Shown here: positions 10,027 through 20,035 of the stretch, one piece after another
Layout of the letters: each line of letters opens with the position of its first letter
Numbering within the stretch: position 1 is the first letter of the stretch
Origin: Lathyrus oleraceus
Lineage: Eukaryota; Streptophyta; Magnoliopsida; Fabales; Fabaceae
Assembly (NCBI RefSeq): GCF_024323335.1
Contig: NC_066579.1
Location: 252,767,575 to 252,831,574, forward strand
Direction of reading: 5' to 3'
DNA: 64,000 nucleotides
The notes under the pieces: generated by a model
Told to the model about the DNA's origin: nothing
Databases searched by the model: none
The model's input: only the letters and a program-made list of their open reading frames with translations
Program-made: the position numbers and the translations under genes

Positions 10027-11180
10027 TGTTTCCACTTTTCTAGAAGTTGAATTCAAAGCATTCATGACCAGCTCAATTCGTATTATCTGTGCAAGCAGCC
10101 AAGTCACGTGATTTGTCCTAAGTATATGATGATCACCCTCATAAAGACGTGACACCAGCTTGTCCACAAAGTCAATAAAATCAATGCACCCACTTTTCGT
10201 AAGAAAAAAAAATATCAGAGAAGACAAGCCAGTCCTGCCAGCAATTTATCTCTGAATTTGTTAATTTGGATAGTTCTACAATTCTATCAATAACTGCCTC
10301 ACAAATCATCTCTAAAGGAAAAATAGCACCAGCAGTAATTCCTTGAGATGAAGGCCTGTAGCAAGGAGCTAGTACCAGTACCCGTCTCCACCAATCAGGT
10401 GAAGGTGTGGTACGGAGAGCATGCCTGATGCAACATACAACTCTCTCCCAACCCAAACTTCCCTTCTGAATAGAGGTTGTAATATCCTCTCCGTGCAATG
10501 GTTCTCCAAGTACACTTAAATATGACAGTGGTGATAGTCGCAGGTGTGCTACTGCTTCGCTTGAAATAATAGGTGTGGTCTGGTTTAGGATTCGATGAGT
10601 CCCAAATGTAGGGCAATGAAGATGATGGTCTAACATTTGCATGTGCAAAGCCATCATATCTCGTCTCCTATGGATCTCCAAGATAACTGTAAATAATGCT
10701 TCATCATCGGGTATATTTCCTATGAATTGAAAATCACTCCGTAATAATTCATAAAAGGGAACCCGACATTTTCCCTCGTCAACTAAAAGCCAGATCACAT
10801 CCAAGCAACTATGTAGCCAAGCTATTACGGTTTTGTCAAGTCTCCATGACTTAATAATATCAAATTCATCAACTCCATGTTGTCTCTGGTCCCAATTCAC
10901 CAGCCAATTCAGCATATGGTTGAAGATTTCGGCATATATCACAGGTTTTAAACTGAATTCCAGACCAGTTAAAATGATTTTGCAACATAGCTGGCGAAGG
11001 CTACTGTTACTGATATCATTATTTCTAATAGACGGGCTTCCTCTTAGTTTAAACTGTAATCCACTCGAGGAAATATCAGATGATTTTACAGGAGATAGAG
11101 TTGCACCAGATAACGGCTCCATCGATGACTGTGCAGTGGAGCCAATAGTGTGGACAAAATTCAATGGAGATGCAGGATTT
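10027..11180 (-). pseudogene. MED23: Fragment of Mediator subunit 23 (MED23), frameshifted
   Basis: About 380 codons on the minus strand match the N-terminal third of plant MED23, a large Mediator subunit linking transcription factors to RNA polymerase II. Recognisable blocks, in order: SNSSLRQLCCKIILTGLEF, WLVNWDQRQHGVDE, WLHSCLDVIWLLVDEGK, FYELLRSDFQFIGNIPDDEA, LEIHRRRDMMALHMQMLDH, CPTFGTHRILNQTT, SVLGEPLHGED, RTTPSPDWWRRVLVLAPCYR, SEINCWQDWLVFSDIFF, then after a one-base shift in an A/T run at 10205-10212 FLTKSGCIDFIDFVDKLVS and NHVTWLLAQIIRIELVMNAL. The full protein is about 1600 residues. No intron interrupts these codons. It ends at RKVET, from where the frame continues into the R/S-rich protein fragment. 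The high conservation suggests recent capture. Confidence 0.85.
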
Positions 11181-11447
11181 CCATTAGGAAGATAACGTCT
11201 TACCGTGTTGGTCGCCGCACCAGTAACATGTTGAAACAAGACCAGTGTATGCTGAAACCATTTCATCTTTGGTGAAACTGTCTTCTCGAGAGCCAATCTT
11301 ATGAAGATCAAGGCCTACGGAAGGTGTTTGAGAAATCCCGCCAATGTGATGCTTGTTCAATACTGAAGGTACAATTACACTGTAATGTTCAGAAACAGTA
11401 AGTATGATCTCAAGAAATGTATGCCCCGATGCACATTCGAATTGTAA
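11181..11447 (-). pseudogene. Unidentified exon-like fragment with retained splice donor
   Basis: The minus strand is open for about 85 codons with protein-like content: LQFECASGHTFLEIILTVSE, VLNKHHIGGISQTPSVGLDL, KIGSREDSFTKDEMVSAYTG. It ends at gaccaacacg followed by gtaaga, a good splice donor, after which MED23 sequence starts. A donor kept at an exon edge points to capture of genomic DNA for this piece. I do not recognise the parent gene. Confidence 0.4.
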
Positions 11448-11506
11448 GCTTCAGAATAATTTGCAATGCCTTTATAATAGTTGTAGGCTTCTGAGAAATT
11501 TCTGTT

Positions 11507-11905
11507 AACAGTAGAGAAGACGTTAGAGTAGCTTTAACAGGAGATATTGCTGCTCTTGCTGGTTTAAAAGACACTATAACAGGTGAAGCGTTTTGTGACC
11601 CTGAGAGTCCGGTCGTGCTTGAGCGGATGTACTTCCCTGATCCTGTGATTAAGATTGCAATTGAACCCAAAACTAAAGCTGATATTGACAAGATGGCAGT
11701 TGGTTTAGTCAAGCTTGCACAGGAAGACCCTTCTTTCCACTTCTCCCGTGATGAAGAGATAAATCAGACAGTCATTGAAGGAATGGGAGAATTGCATCTG
11801 GAAATCATTGTTGATCGCCTTAAAAGAGAATATAAGGTAGAAGCTAATGTTGGAGCTCCCCAAGTAAACTACAGGGAAAGCATTTCCAAAATCTCACAAG
11901 TGAGG
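11507..11905 (+). pseudogene. Fragment of chloroplast-type elongation factor G
   Basis: About 130 codons on the plus strand read [80 protein letters not shown] and [12 protein letters not shown]. This is the domain II-III/IV part of organellar translation elongation factor G; the wording is closest to plant chloroplast EF-G (SCO1/fusA type), about 780 residues when complete. It is preceded by tttctgttaacag, which looks like an intron 3' end, and followed near 11905 by antisense sequence from another gene. It lacks the GTPase domain, start and C-terminus, so it cannot work. It is the one clear mosaic member in opposite orientation to its neighbours. Confidence 0.85.
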
Positions 11906-11910
11906 TATGT

Positions 11911-12131
11911 GCATCTAGAAATCGCATCACCGCAACAACATTGTCTTCGTTTGCAGGCTGTCCTGAATTCTTTAGTGACTCTAATATTTCACTTTTCTTC
12001 AATGTCCCTGACTTGGTTAAACACAAGGAAGTGTATGCACGAAGAATTGTTGGCTCCTTTTGTTCCATGAATAATAAGAGTTGCTTCCATCCAAAAGACC
12101 TAGAAAATAAGTGACTTCTAGTACGGCTCAT
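11911..12131 (-). pseudogene. Fragment of an EF-hand mitochondrial-carrier-like protein (SAMTL-like)
   Basis: On the minus strand [40 protein letters not shown] and [16 protein letters not shown] form the EF-hand-like N-terminal part of a plant mitochondrial substrate carrier; my best match from memory is the At2g35800/SAMTL-like group, whose full length is about 820 residues with carrier repeats at the C-terminus. Only about 73 codons are present and the carrier domain is missing. Its left end meets the EF-G piece in antisense, with the shared bases gtatgtgcat at the join. Confidence 0.5.
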
Positions 12132-12672
12132 GAATTCTTTGGCATATCTCTGTGGAAGCTTTCTTTTTTTCTATGGGAAACATTGTTCCAAGTTGCTTGT
12201 AGATACATTAGTGAATGTATCAACTTCCACATCTATTGTAACAATTCCAAACATGTATATGTGATGCGAATGAAAGAAAAATATTTCTTTGTATTTTAGA
12301 ATTTCCATGTACTCGTGTGATGACACTCTAGGATTATGAAATAATCGCATGACTATGATTAAATGAATGTGAGGACACTCTTGGACATGAATGAAATGAT
12401 TGTAACATGAATGAATATGTGAGTTCTCAAATATGGGTGAATAGTGATTTCCCCATGTAATCTGGAAAATTCGAACATAAAAATGGAGAACATGAACGTG
12501 AACCGAAGACATGTGGAAAATTATTTTAATCATGCATGAATGAAATGATTGTAACATGAATGAATAAAGGATCTTTCAATATGAAGTGAAGAGTTTAAAC
12601 GTGAAATGGTCATGAGGAGAAATGCAAATGACTGATTAATGGGAAAAAAAATTCAGGGCCAAAATCGGGGAA
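12132..12672. other. Gene-free A/T-rich stretch with a short direct repeat
   Basis: I see no gene. A 32-bp sequence starting catgaatgaaatgattgtaa occurs at 12386-12417 and again at 12535-12566. The stretch separates the host-gene mosaic from the truncated 5' LTR of the next element, and may hold the right-hand end of whatever element carried the mosaic, but no terminal repeat or Helitron-type CTRR end could be fixed. Confidence 0.5.
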
Positions 12673-13671
12673 TGACACCGTGTCACCTGACACGGCCCGC
12701 GTTGGCCATTTCGCCCCGTTTGTTGATTTTTCGTGTATTGACCCCTGTGTATGTCCGGAGGGCAGTCTGGGTATTTCGCGATGTTTTTAGTTGATTGGAA
12801 GCTATTTAGTCTGGATTTTGGCATAGAGAAAAGGAATTTTTTGATCGTAGAAGAAAAGAGACAAAAAGAAGAAGCGAGCGTGCAAGGTGTTTAGAGGATA
12901 AGAGATCTTCAAGATCGGAAGAGATTGAAGATCAACCTTCATCTACAACAAATTGTAATGTCTCTAATTTGTAATTTACGGTGTGTTTGAATATTATGAG
13001 AAGCTAAACCCCCCAATGTTAGGGGGTTGTCCCTGAATTGCTACTGTATGAATACTTTTTCTATGTTTTTATGATCATCGATGTTTTCTTCATTCAAATT
13101 ATTATACAACGTTCTTAATGCTTTATTTTATCAGACAAATGAAATTTTGATCTCTGGTTAAGGTTTAGGTCAGACAAACCGCCTTATCGCTTGTTGTATA
13201 ATAAAACATCGGTTTAATCACTTAGGAATGAGGATCAAACCGTAGTAACCGTTAATTCTTGATCAATTACATATTTCGTAACGTCAATTTGAATAACTAA
13301 GGAATTAGGATTGAAATTGACTGTTAATGGTTTTCGGCTAAGGAATTAGAGAAAACAATTCTTGAGAATCAGTTTTGAATAATTACAACGTAGAAGGTAT
13401 ATAATATGGAAGAAGTGTATTACAAAGAAATTCACACATCTGGCCCTAACATGCTTTCTCATATCGGTTAAACAGTTTTTATTCGCTTAATATTTTTGTT
13501 TCTCGTTCTTATTATTTTTGAAAACACTCATCAAACCCCCTATGATCTTTTGTTCAATTGAATATTATTAAGATTGGTACTTATTACGCAGTCCTCGAGA
13601 TCGATACTCGGGATAACTCCCATTTTATTACTACATTGGTGCAAATAGTACACTTTCTATTTTACCGATCA
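12673..13671 (+). repeat. 5' LTR of the Cyclops-like element, left-truncated
   Basis: It matches 23140-24119 over about 1 kb, ending in accgatca like the 3' LTR. Homology stops near 12673, so about 450 bp of U3, including the LTR start, are gone. Both copies share the cggaagagattgaagatcaa and gctaaaccccccaatg landmarks. Confidence 0.85.
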
Positions 13672-13677
13672 AGTTTT

Positions 13678-13695
13678 TGGCGCCGTTGCCGGGGA
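13678..13695 (+). other. Primer-binding site, tRNA-Asp
   Basis: tggcgccgttgccgggga is complementary over 18 bases to the 3' end of plant tRNA-Asp(GUC) and lies six bases after the LTR. This primer is characteristic of Athila-lineage elements. Confidence 0.9.
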
Positions 13696-13798
13696 CTACC
13701 AAAGTATAATTTGAAACATAATTCAATTCGAATTTTGTTGCTCTGCAGCCAAAAAATTTCTGTACTATTATTTATTCTAATAATTGTCTAATCTGTGT

Positions 13799-15466
13799 AT
13801 GCGAGGTAAGGCCTCAGCTGAATTTCTTTTTGACGCAGAACCAGAAAGATTATTGCGTGCAAGACGATGAAAAGCTAGGCTGGAACTTTTAGAAGTAACC
13901 CTCATTGTTTTTGAGTCTGAAAAAGAAGAAGTTGTTTCAGTTCATTCGGAAGACTCTGAAGCCGTTTCTGAACCAATGGCTGAAGCTCCACCTCCTACGG
14001 AAAGACTTCTGGGTGACTATGGAGGTGCAAATGCTCCTACTGGAAGGGTAACAGTTGTGAACCAACCGGTAAATGTTGATCATTTTCAGCTACACCCTTC
14101 AACGATTCGTTAACTCGAAAGGAGACCGTTCTCCAGAAAAGTCAATGAAGATGCCAACAAGAATTTACAAAGATTTCTGACCATGACGACATCGTTAAAA
14201 ATTGAGGGACACTCAGAGGAAGCTAAAAAGTTGGTGATGTTTCCGTTTACACTATCGGAAGATGCCAAAGAGTGGTTTTACTCTTTACCCGTGGAAAGCA
14301 TAACAACTTGGCAACAAATGGAGACAACATTTTGGAATGAGTACTTCCCTACTTCTGTGTATATCTGTAAGAGATATGATATTGTTAATTTCTAACAGAA
14401 GGAAGGAGAGTCACTCGGAGACGCTTACAAGAGGTTCAAACGATTGTTGGTTGCATGTCCTACTCGTAACATGGATGCAACTGAAAAAATGCAAAATTTT
14501 GTGAATGGCCTTAGAATGAAGACTAAGCAACTCATAGACACAGCTGCCGGTGGCTCAACAAATTTTACAACAGCCATTGGAATAAAGAAAATCATTGAAG
14601 CCATTGTAGCAAATGAGCATCTGGAGCTCTATGACCGCAGTGTAAGTCAACCTGAAGGTACCATTGATCTCAAGCTCGCAAATCAAGTTGTGAAGATGGA
14701 AGATTAAATAACAGCTGAAGTAGAGAGAAGAATCAAGAAAATGACTCTTGACACTCAAACGGAGGCACAAGTGCAACCGGTTCAACCTATTCGAGCAGTT
14801 AGTTGTGAAATTTGCGGGGGACCTCACTTCGCCATGCATTGTGTGGAAACTGCACAACAGGTAGAAGAGATTAATTTTCTGAAGTAGAACAATCCTTACT
14901 CCAATACGTATAATCCTGGATGGAAAAATCATCCAAATTTTTCCTAGAAGGACCAGCAAGGAAATGCTCAGAAGCAAGCGCCCACCCAATATCAAAGCCA
15001 ACCACAACAACAGTATCAACCATAACAACAGCAACCTTACCAGAAGCAGTTTCACCAATCCCAACAACAATTTCAACAACAGGTTCCAAGAAAAGCAGAT
15101 TGGGAAATTGCCATTGAAAAAATGGCAGCTCAAAGTTCACAATTTCAAGAGGAGACTAAAAGTAATCTGAGAAACACTGGTACTTCAATAAAAAATCTGG
15201 AAGTGCAAATGAGTCATATTGCTTAACAAATTGCGGGTTCGCAAACACCGGGTGCATTACCGAGTGCTACAGTTACAAATCCACGAGAGCATAATAATGT
15301 GAGTGTGGTAACCACAAGGAGTGGTAAAGCAAAAGAAGTCCTTGAGAAATATGAGAACCAAGAAAACCAATTGCTTGAAGTTGAGTTGGAAATAAAAGAA
15401 AATGAGGTTGTGAGTGAAGAGATGGTGGTACCTAAACTGGTGGTTAAAGAAAAGTTAGTGAATCAA
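13799..15466 (+). pseudogene. gag: gag of the Cyclops/Athila-like element
   Basis: The frame starts at ATG 13799 (MRGKASAEFLFDAEPER) shortly after the primer site. The retrotransposon gag core follows: SLKIEGHSEEAKKLVMFPFT, AKEWFYSLPVESITTWQQ, then SLGDAYKRFKRLLVACPT. A zinc knuckle-like CEICGGPHFAMHC lies near 14805-14843. A Q-rich region and an acidic stretch (ENQLLEVELEIKENE) lead to the protease. All parts read in one frame but are cut by in-frame stops near 13868, 14111, 14393, 14705, 14885, 14946 and 15223. Near 15466 the frame shifts into that of pol. Gag would form the cytoplasmic particle that packages element RNA; this copy cannot make it. Confidence 0.85.
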
Positions 15467-18400
15467 AGCTGGTTGTCAAACTCCCTTTCCCCACAATAAA
15501 TAAGAAGAAAGAGAAGCATGAGAAGAACTTCGAGAAATTCTTGGAGATGTTCAAAAAACTTGAGATTAACATTCAGTTCTTGGAGGCACTTGAGCAAATG
15601 CCCTCTTATGCTATATTTATGAAGGATATTATTTCAAAAAAGAGGAGCATTGACACTGATTCTATTGTACTAACAGAAACTTGTAGTGTAATTTTGCAGG
15701 GTATGAAAATTCCGGTAAAGAAGAAATATCGAGGCTCGGTAACTATCCCTTTCACTATCGGGGATAGATCTTTCAAAAAGGCCCTTATAGACTTGGGGGC
15801 AAGTGTGAGTCTCATGCCGTTATCCATTTACAAGAGGTTGGGGATTGGAAAAGTGTAAGATACGAGAATGACACTTCAATTTGCTTACCACTCTATGAAG
15901 AGACCTTATGGAATGGTGGAACATGTTCTTGTGAAGATTGATAAGTTTGTATTTCCGGTGGACTTTGTCATTTTAGAAATGCCGGAAGATGAAGAGACAC
16001 CGCTCATTCTTGGTAGACCATTTTTGGAGACCGGAAGATGTTTGATAGATATAGAAGAGGGCACCATGACTCTAAAAGTTTACGATGAAGAGTTAAAAAT
16101 TGATGTGCGTAACACCATGAAATACAAAGATGATGTGGCCACCAGTCAACACATAGAGGTGATTGATCAAATGGTTCTGAAAGAAAATCCTCTAGGTGAA
16201 CAAAAATTACCCTTGGAGAGAGTTCTAAGTCTGTTAATTTCTGAAGACACTCAAGAAGTTGATGAAATGGAGAGGGAAGTGTTAACTATGATGGCAACAC
16301 AACCACCCTTTAAAGGATCCCGATCACTCCGATGGGAAAACTTAAGGGAACCCCAGGTTGAGGAAAAGAAAGATGAGACCAAGAAAGTGGCTGAGCTGAA
16401 ACAATTGCCTGAAAATCTCAAGTATGTTTTTCTAGATCCCGAAAGGAAATGCCCGGCTATTATAAGCTCTAATCTAGAAGTTTCTCAAGAAAACAAGCTT
16501 GTCAAGGTTCTGAAGAAGCACAAAAGTGAAATGGGATGGGCGGTAGAAGACTTGAAGGGAATTATCCCTACGGTTTGTATGCATAAAATTCTCATGGAGG
16601 ATGGTCACAAACCAGTGGTGCAACCCCAAAGAAGACTAAATCCCGCAATGAAGGAAGTGGTTAGGAAAGAGGTTGTTAAACTATTAGATGATGGGTTAAT
16701 TTATCCCATATCCAATAGCTCTTGGGTGAGTCATGTTCATGTGGTCCCGAAGAAAGGAGGGACTACAGTTATAAGGAATGAGAAAAATGAGTTACTCCCT
16801 ACAAGGACGGTCACGGGGTGGCGTGTTTGCATCGATTACAGGAGGTTGAATTTGGCGACCAGAAAGGATCATTTTCCATTACCATTCATTGATCAGATGT
16901 TGGAAAGGTTGGTAGGTTATGAGTACTATTGTTTCCTTGATGGATACTCTGGATATAATCAGATAGCGGTTGCACCAGAAGATCAAGAGAAGACAGCTTT
17001 TACTTGCCCCTATGGTATTTTTTCCTACAGATGAATGCCATTCGGGTTATGTAATGCACCAACCACATTTCAAAGATGCATGACTTCCATTTTTGCGGAC
17101 ATGCTCGAAAAGCATATGGAGGTCTTCATGGATGACTTCTCGGTATTTGGTTTTTCTTTTGATAATTGTTTAACTAACCTTTCCCTTGTGTTAGAAAGAT
17201 GCCAACAGACCAATCTGATTCTCAAATAGGAGAAGTGTCACTTCATGGTGAGAGAAGGCATAGTCTTGGGTCATAAAATCTCTCACAAAGGGATAGAAGT
17301 GGACTAAGCCAAGATCGAGGTAATAGAAAAGTTACCCCCTCCTATGAACGAAAAAGGTATAAGAAGTTTCTTAGGGCTTGCGGGTTTCTACCGCAGGTTC
17401 ATAAGAGATTTTTCCAAGATAGTTAAACCTTTAACTACCCTGTTGGTTAAGGACAAGGATTTCATCTTTGATAGAGAATGTTTCGTTGCTTTTGAAACTA
17501 TAAAAAATAAATTGGTGACGACACCAATTGTCATTGCCCAAGATTAGTCTCTACCTTTTGAGATCATGTGTGATGCAAGTGACATTACAGTGGGAGCAGT
17601 TCTTGGGCAACGTAGAGATAAACTGTTGCATGTCATATATTATGCTAGTCATGTTTTGAACCCTGCACAAATGAACTACGCGACTACCGAGAAGGATTTG
17701 TTAGCTATGGTATATGCCTTTGATAAATTCAGGCAATATCTGTTGGGTTCTAGAGTCATTGTTTATACTAACCATGCTGCTTTGAAGTATTTATTTGCTA
17801 AGCAGGACTCTAAGCCAAGACTGTTGAGATGGATCCTACTCCTCCAATAGTTTGATGTGGAAATTCGTGACAAAAGAGGGTGTGAAAATACTGTGGAAAA
17901 TCAACTCTCTCGGATGTCCCCCATAGAGGAGAATGAGGAAAAGCGTCCAATAAAGGATGAGTTTGCTGACGAACACATCCTTGCGGTTATTGGAATGCCA
18001 TGCTTCGCAGACTACACAAACTATCTAGTAGGCGGGGTGATCCCTAGCGAATTCGACTCTAAGTGATAGAAAAAGTTTGTGCATGATTGCAGGTTTTACT
18101 TGTGGGATGACCCATTCTTGTACAAGAAAGGAGTAGACGGGTTGGTCAGAAGATGTGTTCCCGAAGAAGAACAGAGAGATGTCCGGAAAGCATGTCATGA
18201 TTCTGACTATGGTGGACACTTTAGTGGTGATAGAACCGCTGCCAAAGTCCTCCAATCAGGTATATACTGGCCGACACTTTTCAAAGATGCTCAGCAAGTA
18301 ATCAAAGAGTGCAATAAGTGTTAAAGGATGGGAAACATCTCGAAAAGAAATCAGATGCCGCAAAACCCCATGTTGGAAGTTGAACTCTTCGATGTTTGGG

Positions 18401-19278
18401 GTATTGACTTTATGGGACCGTTTCCACCTTCATTTGGAAAGAATTACATTTTTGTGGTGGTGGATTATGTATCCAAGTGGGTAGAAGCAGTTGCTCTACC
18501 AACAAATGATGCAAAAGTGGTAGTCAAGTTTCTGAAAGAAAACACATTTGTCAGGTTTTGAGTGCCAAGAGCTCTAATAAGTAATGAAGGAACTCACTTC
18601 TTAAATCACCTAATGGAGAAGCTACTCTTGAAGTATAATGTAAAACATCGGATAGCCACTCCGTACCACCCACAAACAAGTGGTCAAGTTGAAGTGTCAA
18701 ATAGGTAGCTGAAACAAATGCTGGAGAAGACGGTTAACGCTTCTCGCAAGGATTGGGCAAGTAAGCTTGATGATGCGCTTCGGGCATACCGAACTGCTTT
18801 CAAAACGCTGATTGGTATGTCCCCTTATCAATTGGTATATGGTAAGGCATGTCACCTACCCTTAGAACTTGAACACAAAGCTTTGTGGGCTTCAAAATTC
18901 CTTAACTTGGATCTTGTGAAAGTGGGAGAATCCCGAATCCTTCAACTTCATGAGTTAGAAGAATTTAGGAACCGGGCATATGAAAATGCCAAAATCTACA
19001 AAGATCAAACTAAGAAATGGCATGTTAGAAGAATCCAAAGGAAGGGATTTTGGGAAGGACAAATGGTACTATTGTTTAATTCAAGGATGAAGTTGTTCTC
19101 TGGAAAACTGAGATCGAAATGGTCGGGTCCGTTTATGGTACACAAGGTATATCCCCATGGAGCAATCGAAATAAGAAATCCATCCAATGGGGACATTTTT
19201 AAAGTGAATGGCCAAAGATTGAAGCCTTACAACGTGGAGCAAGAAGTTAACCAAATTGATGTTGTTCATCTTGTCTGA
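15467..19278 (+). pseudogene. pol: pol of the Cyclops/Athila-like element (PR-RT-RH-INT)
   Basis: One collinear frame. Protease: DLGASVSLMPLSIYKRLG at 15790 onward, the catalytic Asp present. Reverse transcriptase: WRVCIDYRRLN, FLDGYSGYNQI, MPFGLCNAPTTFQRCM and the active site FMDDFSVFG at 17125-17151. RNase [37 protein letters not shown]. Integrase: HHCC zinc motif ending CNKC near 18321, catalytic core with first Asp in GIDFMG (18406), but the second catalytic position reads SNEGTHF, Asn for Asp (18583-18585); the Glu at 18691 is present. C-terminal part [20 protein letters not shown]. In-frame stops occur near 15856, 17032, 17227, 17305, 17545, 17848, 18064, 18322, 18559 and 18706. No frameshift is seen over 3.8 kb, unlike the Copia copies. 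Confidence 0.9.
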
Positions 19279-20025
19279 TAAGATGCACAACCGTCAAACC
19301 AAGCGATGTTAAACAAAACGAAACGTGGGAGGAAACCCGCGCTTTTGTATCTAATTATTTTCTTTGTTTGGTTGTGTGTTATTTACTTGTAGGTGTGAAC
19401 AGTGTTTGCTAGAGGAGTTAAAGATCTCGTGCCCAAAAAGTCCCTGAAAAATTCAGAAGCAGAAGCCTGGCACAACTCGAGAAAGCATTGAAGGAAAATG
19501 AAAAGTTAGGGGTCTGACACGGGTGCCTGTGTCAGGTGACACGGCCCGTGTCAGGAAGTACCAAGGAAGTGGCAGAAAAAGGGTTTCCAGGGGTCTGACA
19601 CGGGTGCCCGTGTCAGGTGACACGGCCCGTGTAGCCCCTGCGTGAAAAAGCTGCTTTTGGAAGAACACGACCCATGTCCTTGAGGTTTTATGCGCTGACA
19701 CGATCGCCCGTGTTAGCTGACACGGCCGTGTCAGCAAGCACATTGTGATTTTTTTCAATTTTTTTTACCTGTGGTGCATGGGCCCACCACCGAATTTCCC
19801 CCACTAAATCCATTTAATCACCCATTCTCTCCTCATTAACCTCTTCTCCTTCCTGTTACCTCACCTCCATCTTTCTCACTTAAAGCTCCCTACTTTCACC
19901 TCATATCTCCATCATATATCCATTCGTCTTCACAAAAGTTCTACCATTTTCCATCATCGACCTTCCTAGGGTAATAATTTTGCCTAATCTCTCTTTTCAA
20001 TTTCTAGTTTCTTTTTGTTGTGTGC
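19279..20025 (+). repeat. Spacer with repeated palindromes between pol and the third ORF
   Basis: No gene. Three blocks (about 19514-19555, 19594-19633, 19694-19735) each hold ctgacacgggtgcccgtgtc-type and gacacggcccgtgtc-type inverted repeats able to fold into hairpins. The same motif family recurs in both LTRs (12673-12707; 22960-23176). After them comes a C/T-rich leader-like stretch running up to a splice-acceptor-like site. Confidence 0.8.
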
Positions 20026-20027
20026 AG
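20007..20027 (+). promoter_or_regulatory. Probable splice acceptor upstream of the third ORF
   Basis: A pyrimidine-rich run ends in tgtgcag at 20021-20027, nine bases before ATG 20036. In Athila elements the downstream env-like ORF is thought to be translated from a spliced subgenomic RNA. The matching donor, probably in the leader, was not identified. Confidence 0.45.
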
Positions 20028-20035
20028 GTAAGAAC

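Noticed and set aside
10027..11180. MED23 as a functional host gene
   Set aside because: Only about a quarter of the protein is present, there is no proper start, it is frameshifted, and both ends run into unrelated coding sequence.
11844..12131. Complete small EF-hand protein
   Set aside because: The start is shared with parental mid-protein sequence and the last codons are antisense EF-G; it is a fragment.
8562..12131. Naming the mosaic as a Helitron or Pack-MULE
   Set aside because: No terminal repeats, CTRR end with hairpin or target duplication could be fixed by eye, so the carrier class is left open.
14555..15133. 192-codon minus-strand frame with Leu-rich, membrane-like stretches
   Set aside because: It is antisense to the Athila gag, whose Q-rich region generates the Leu/Val runs.
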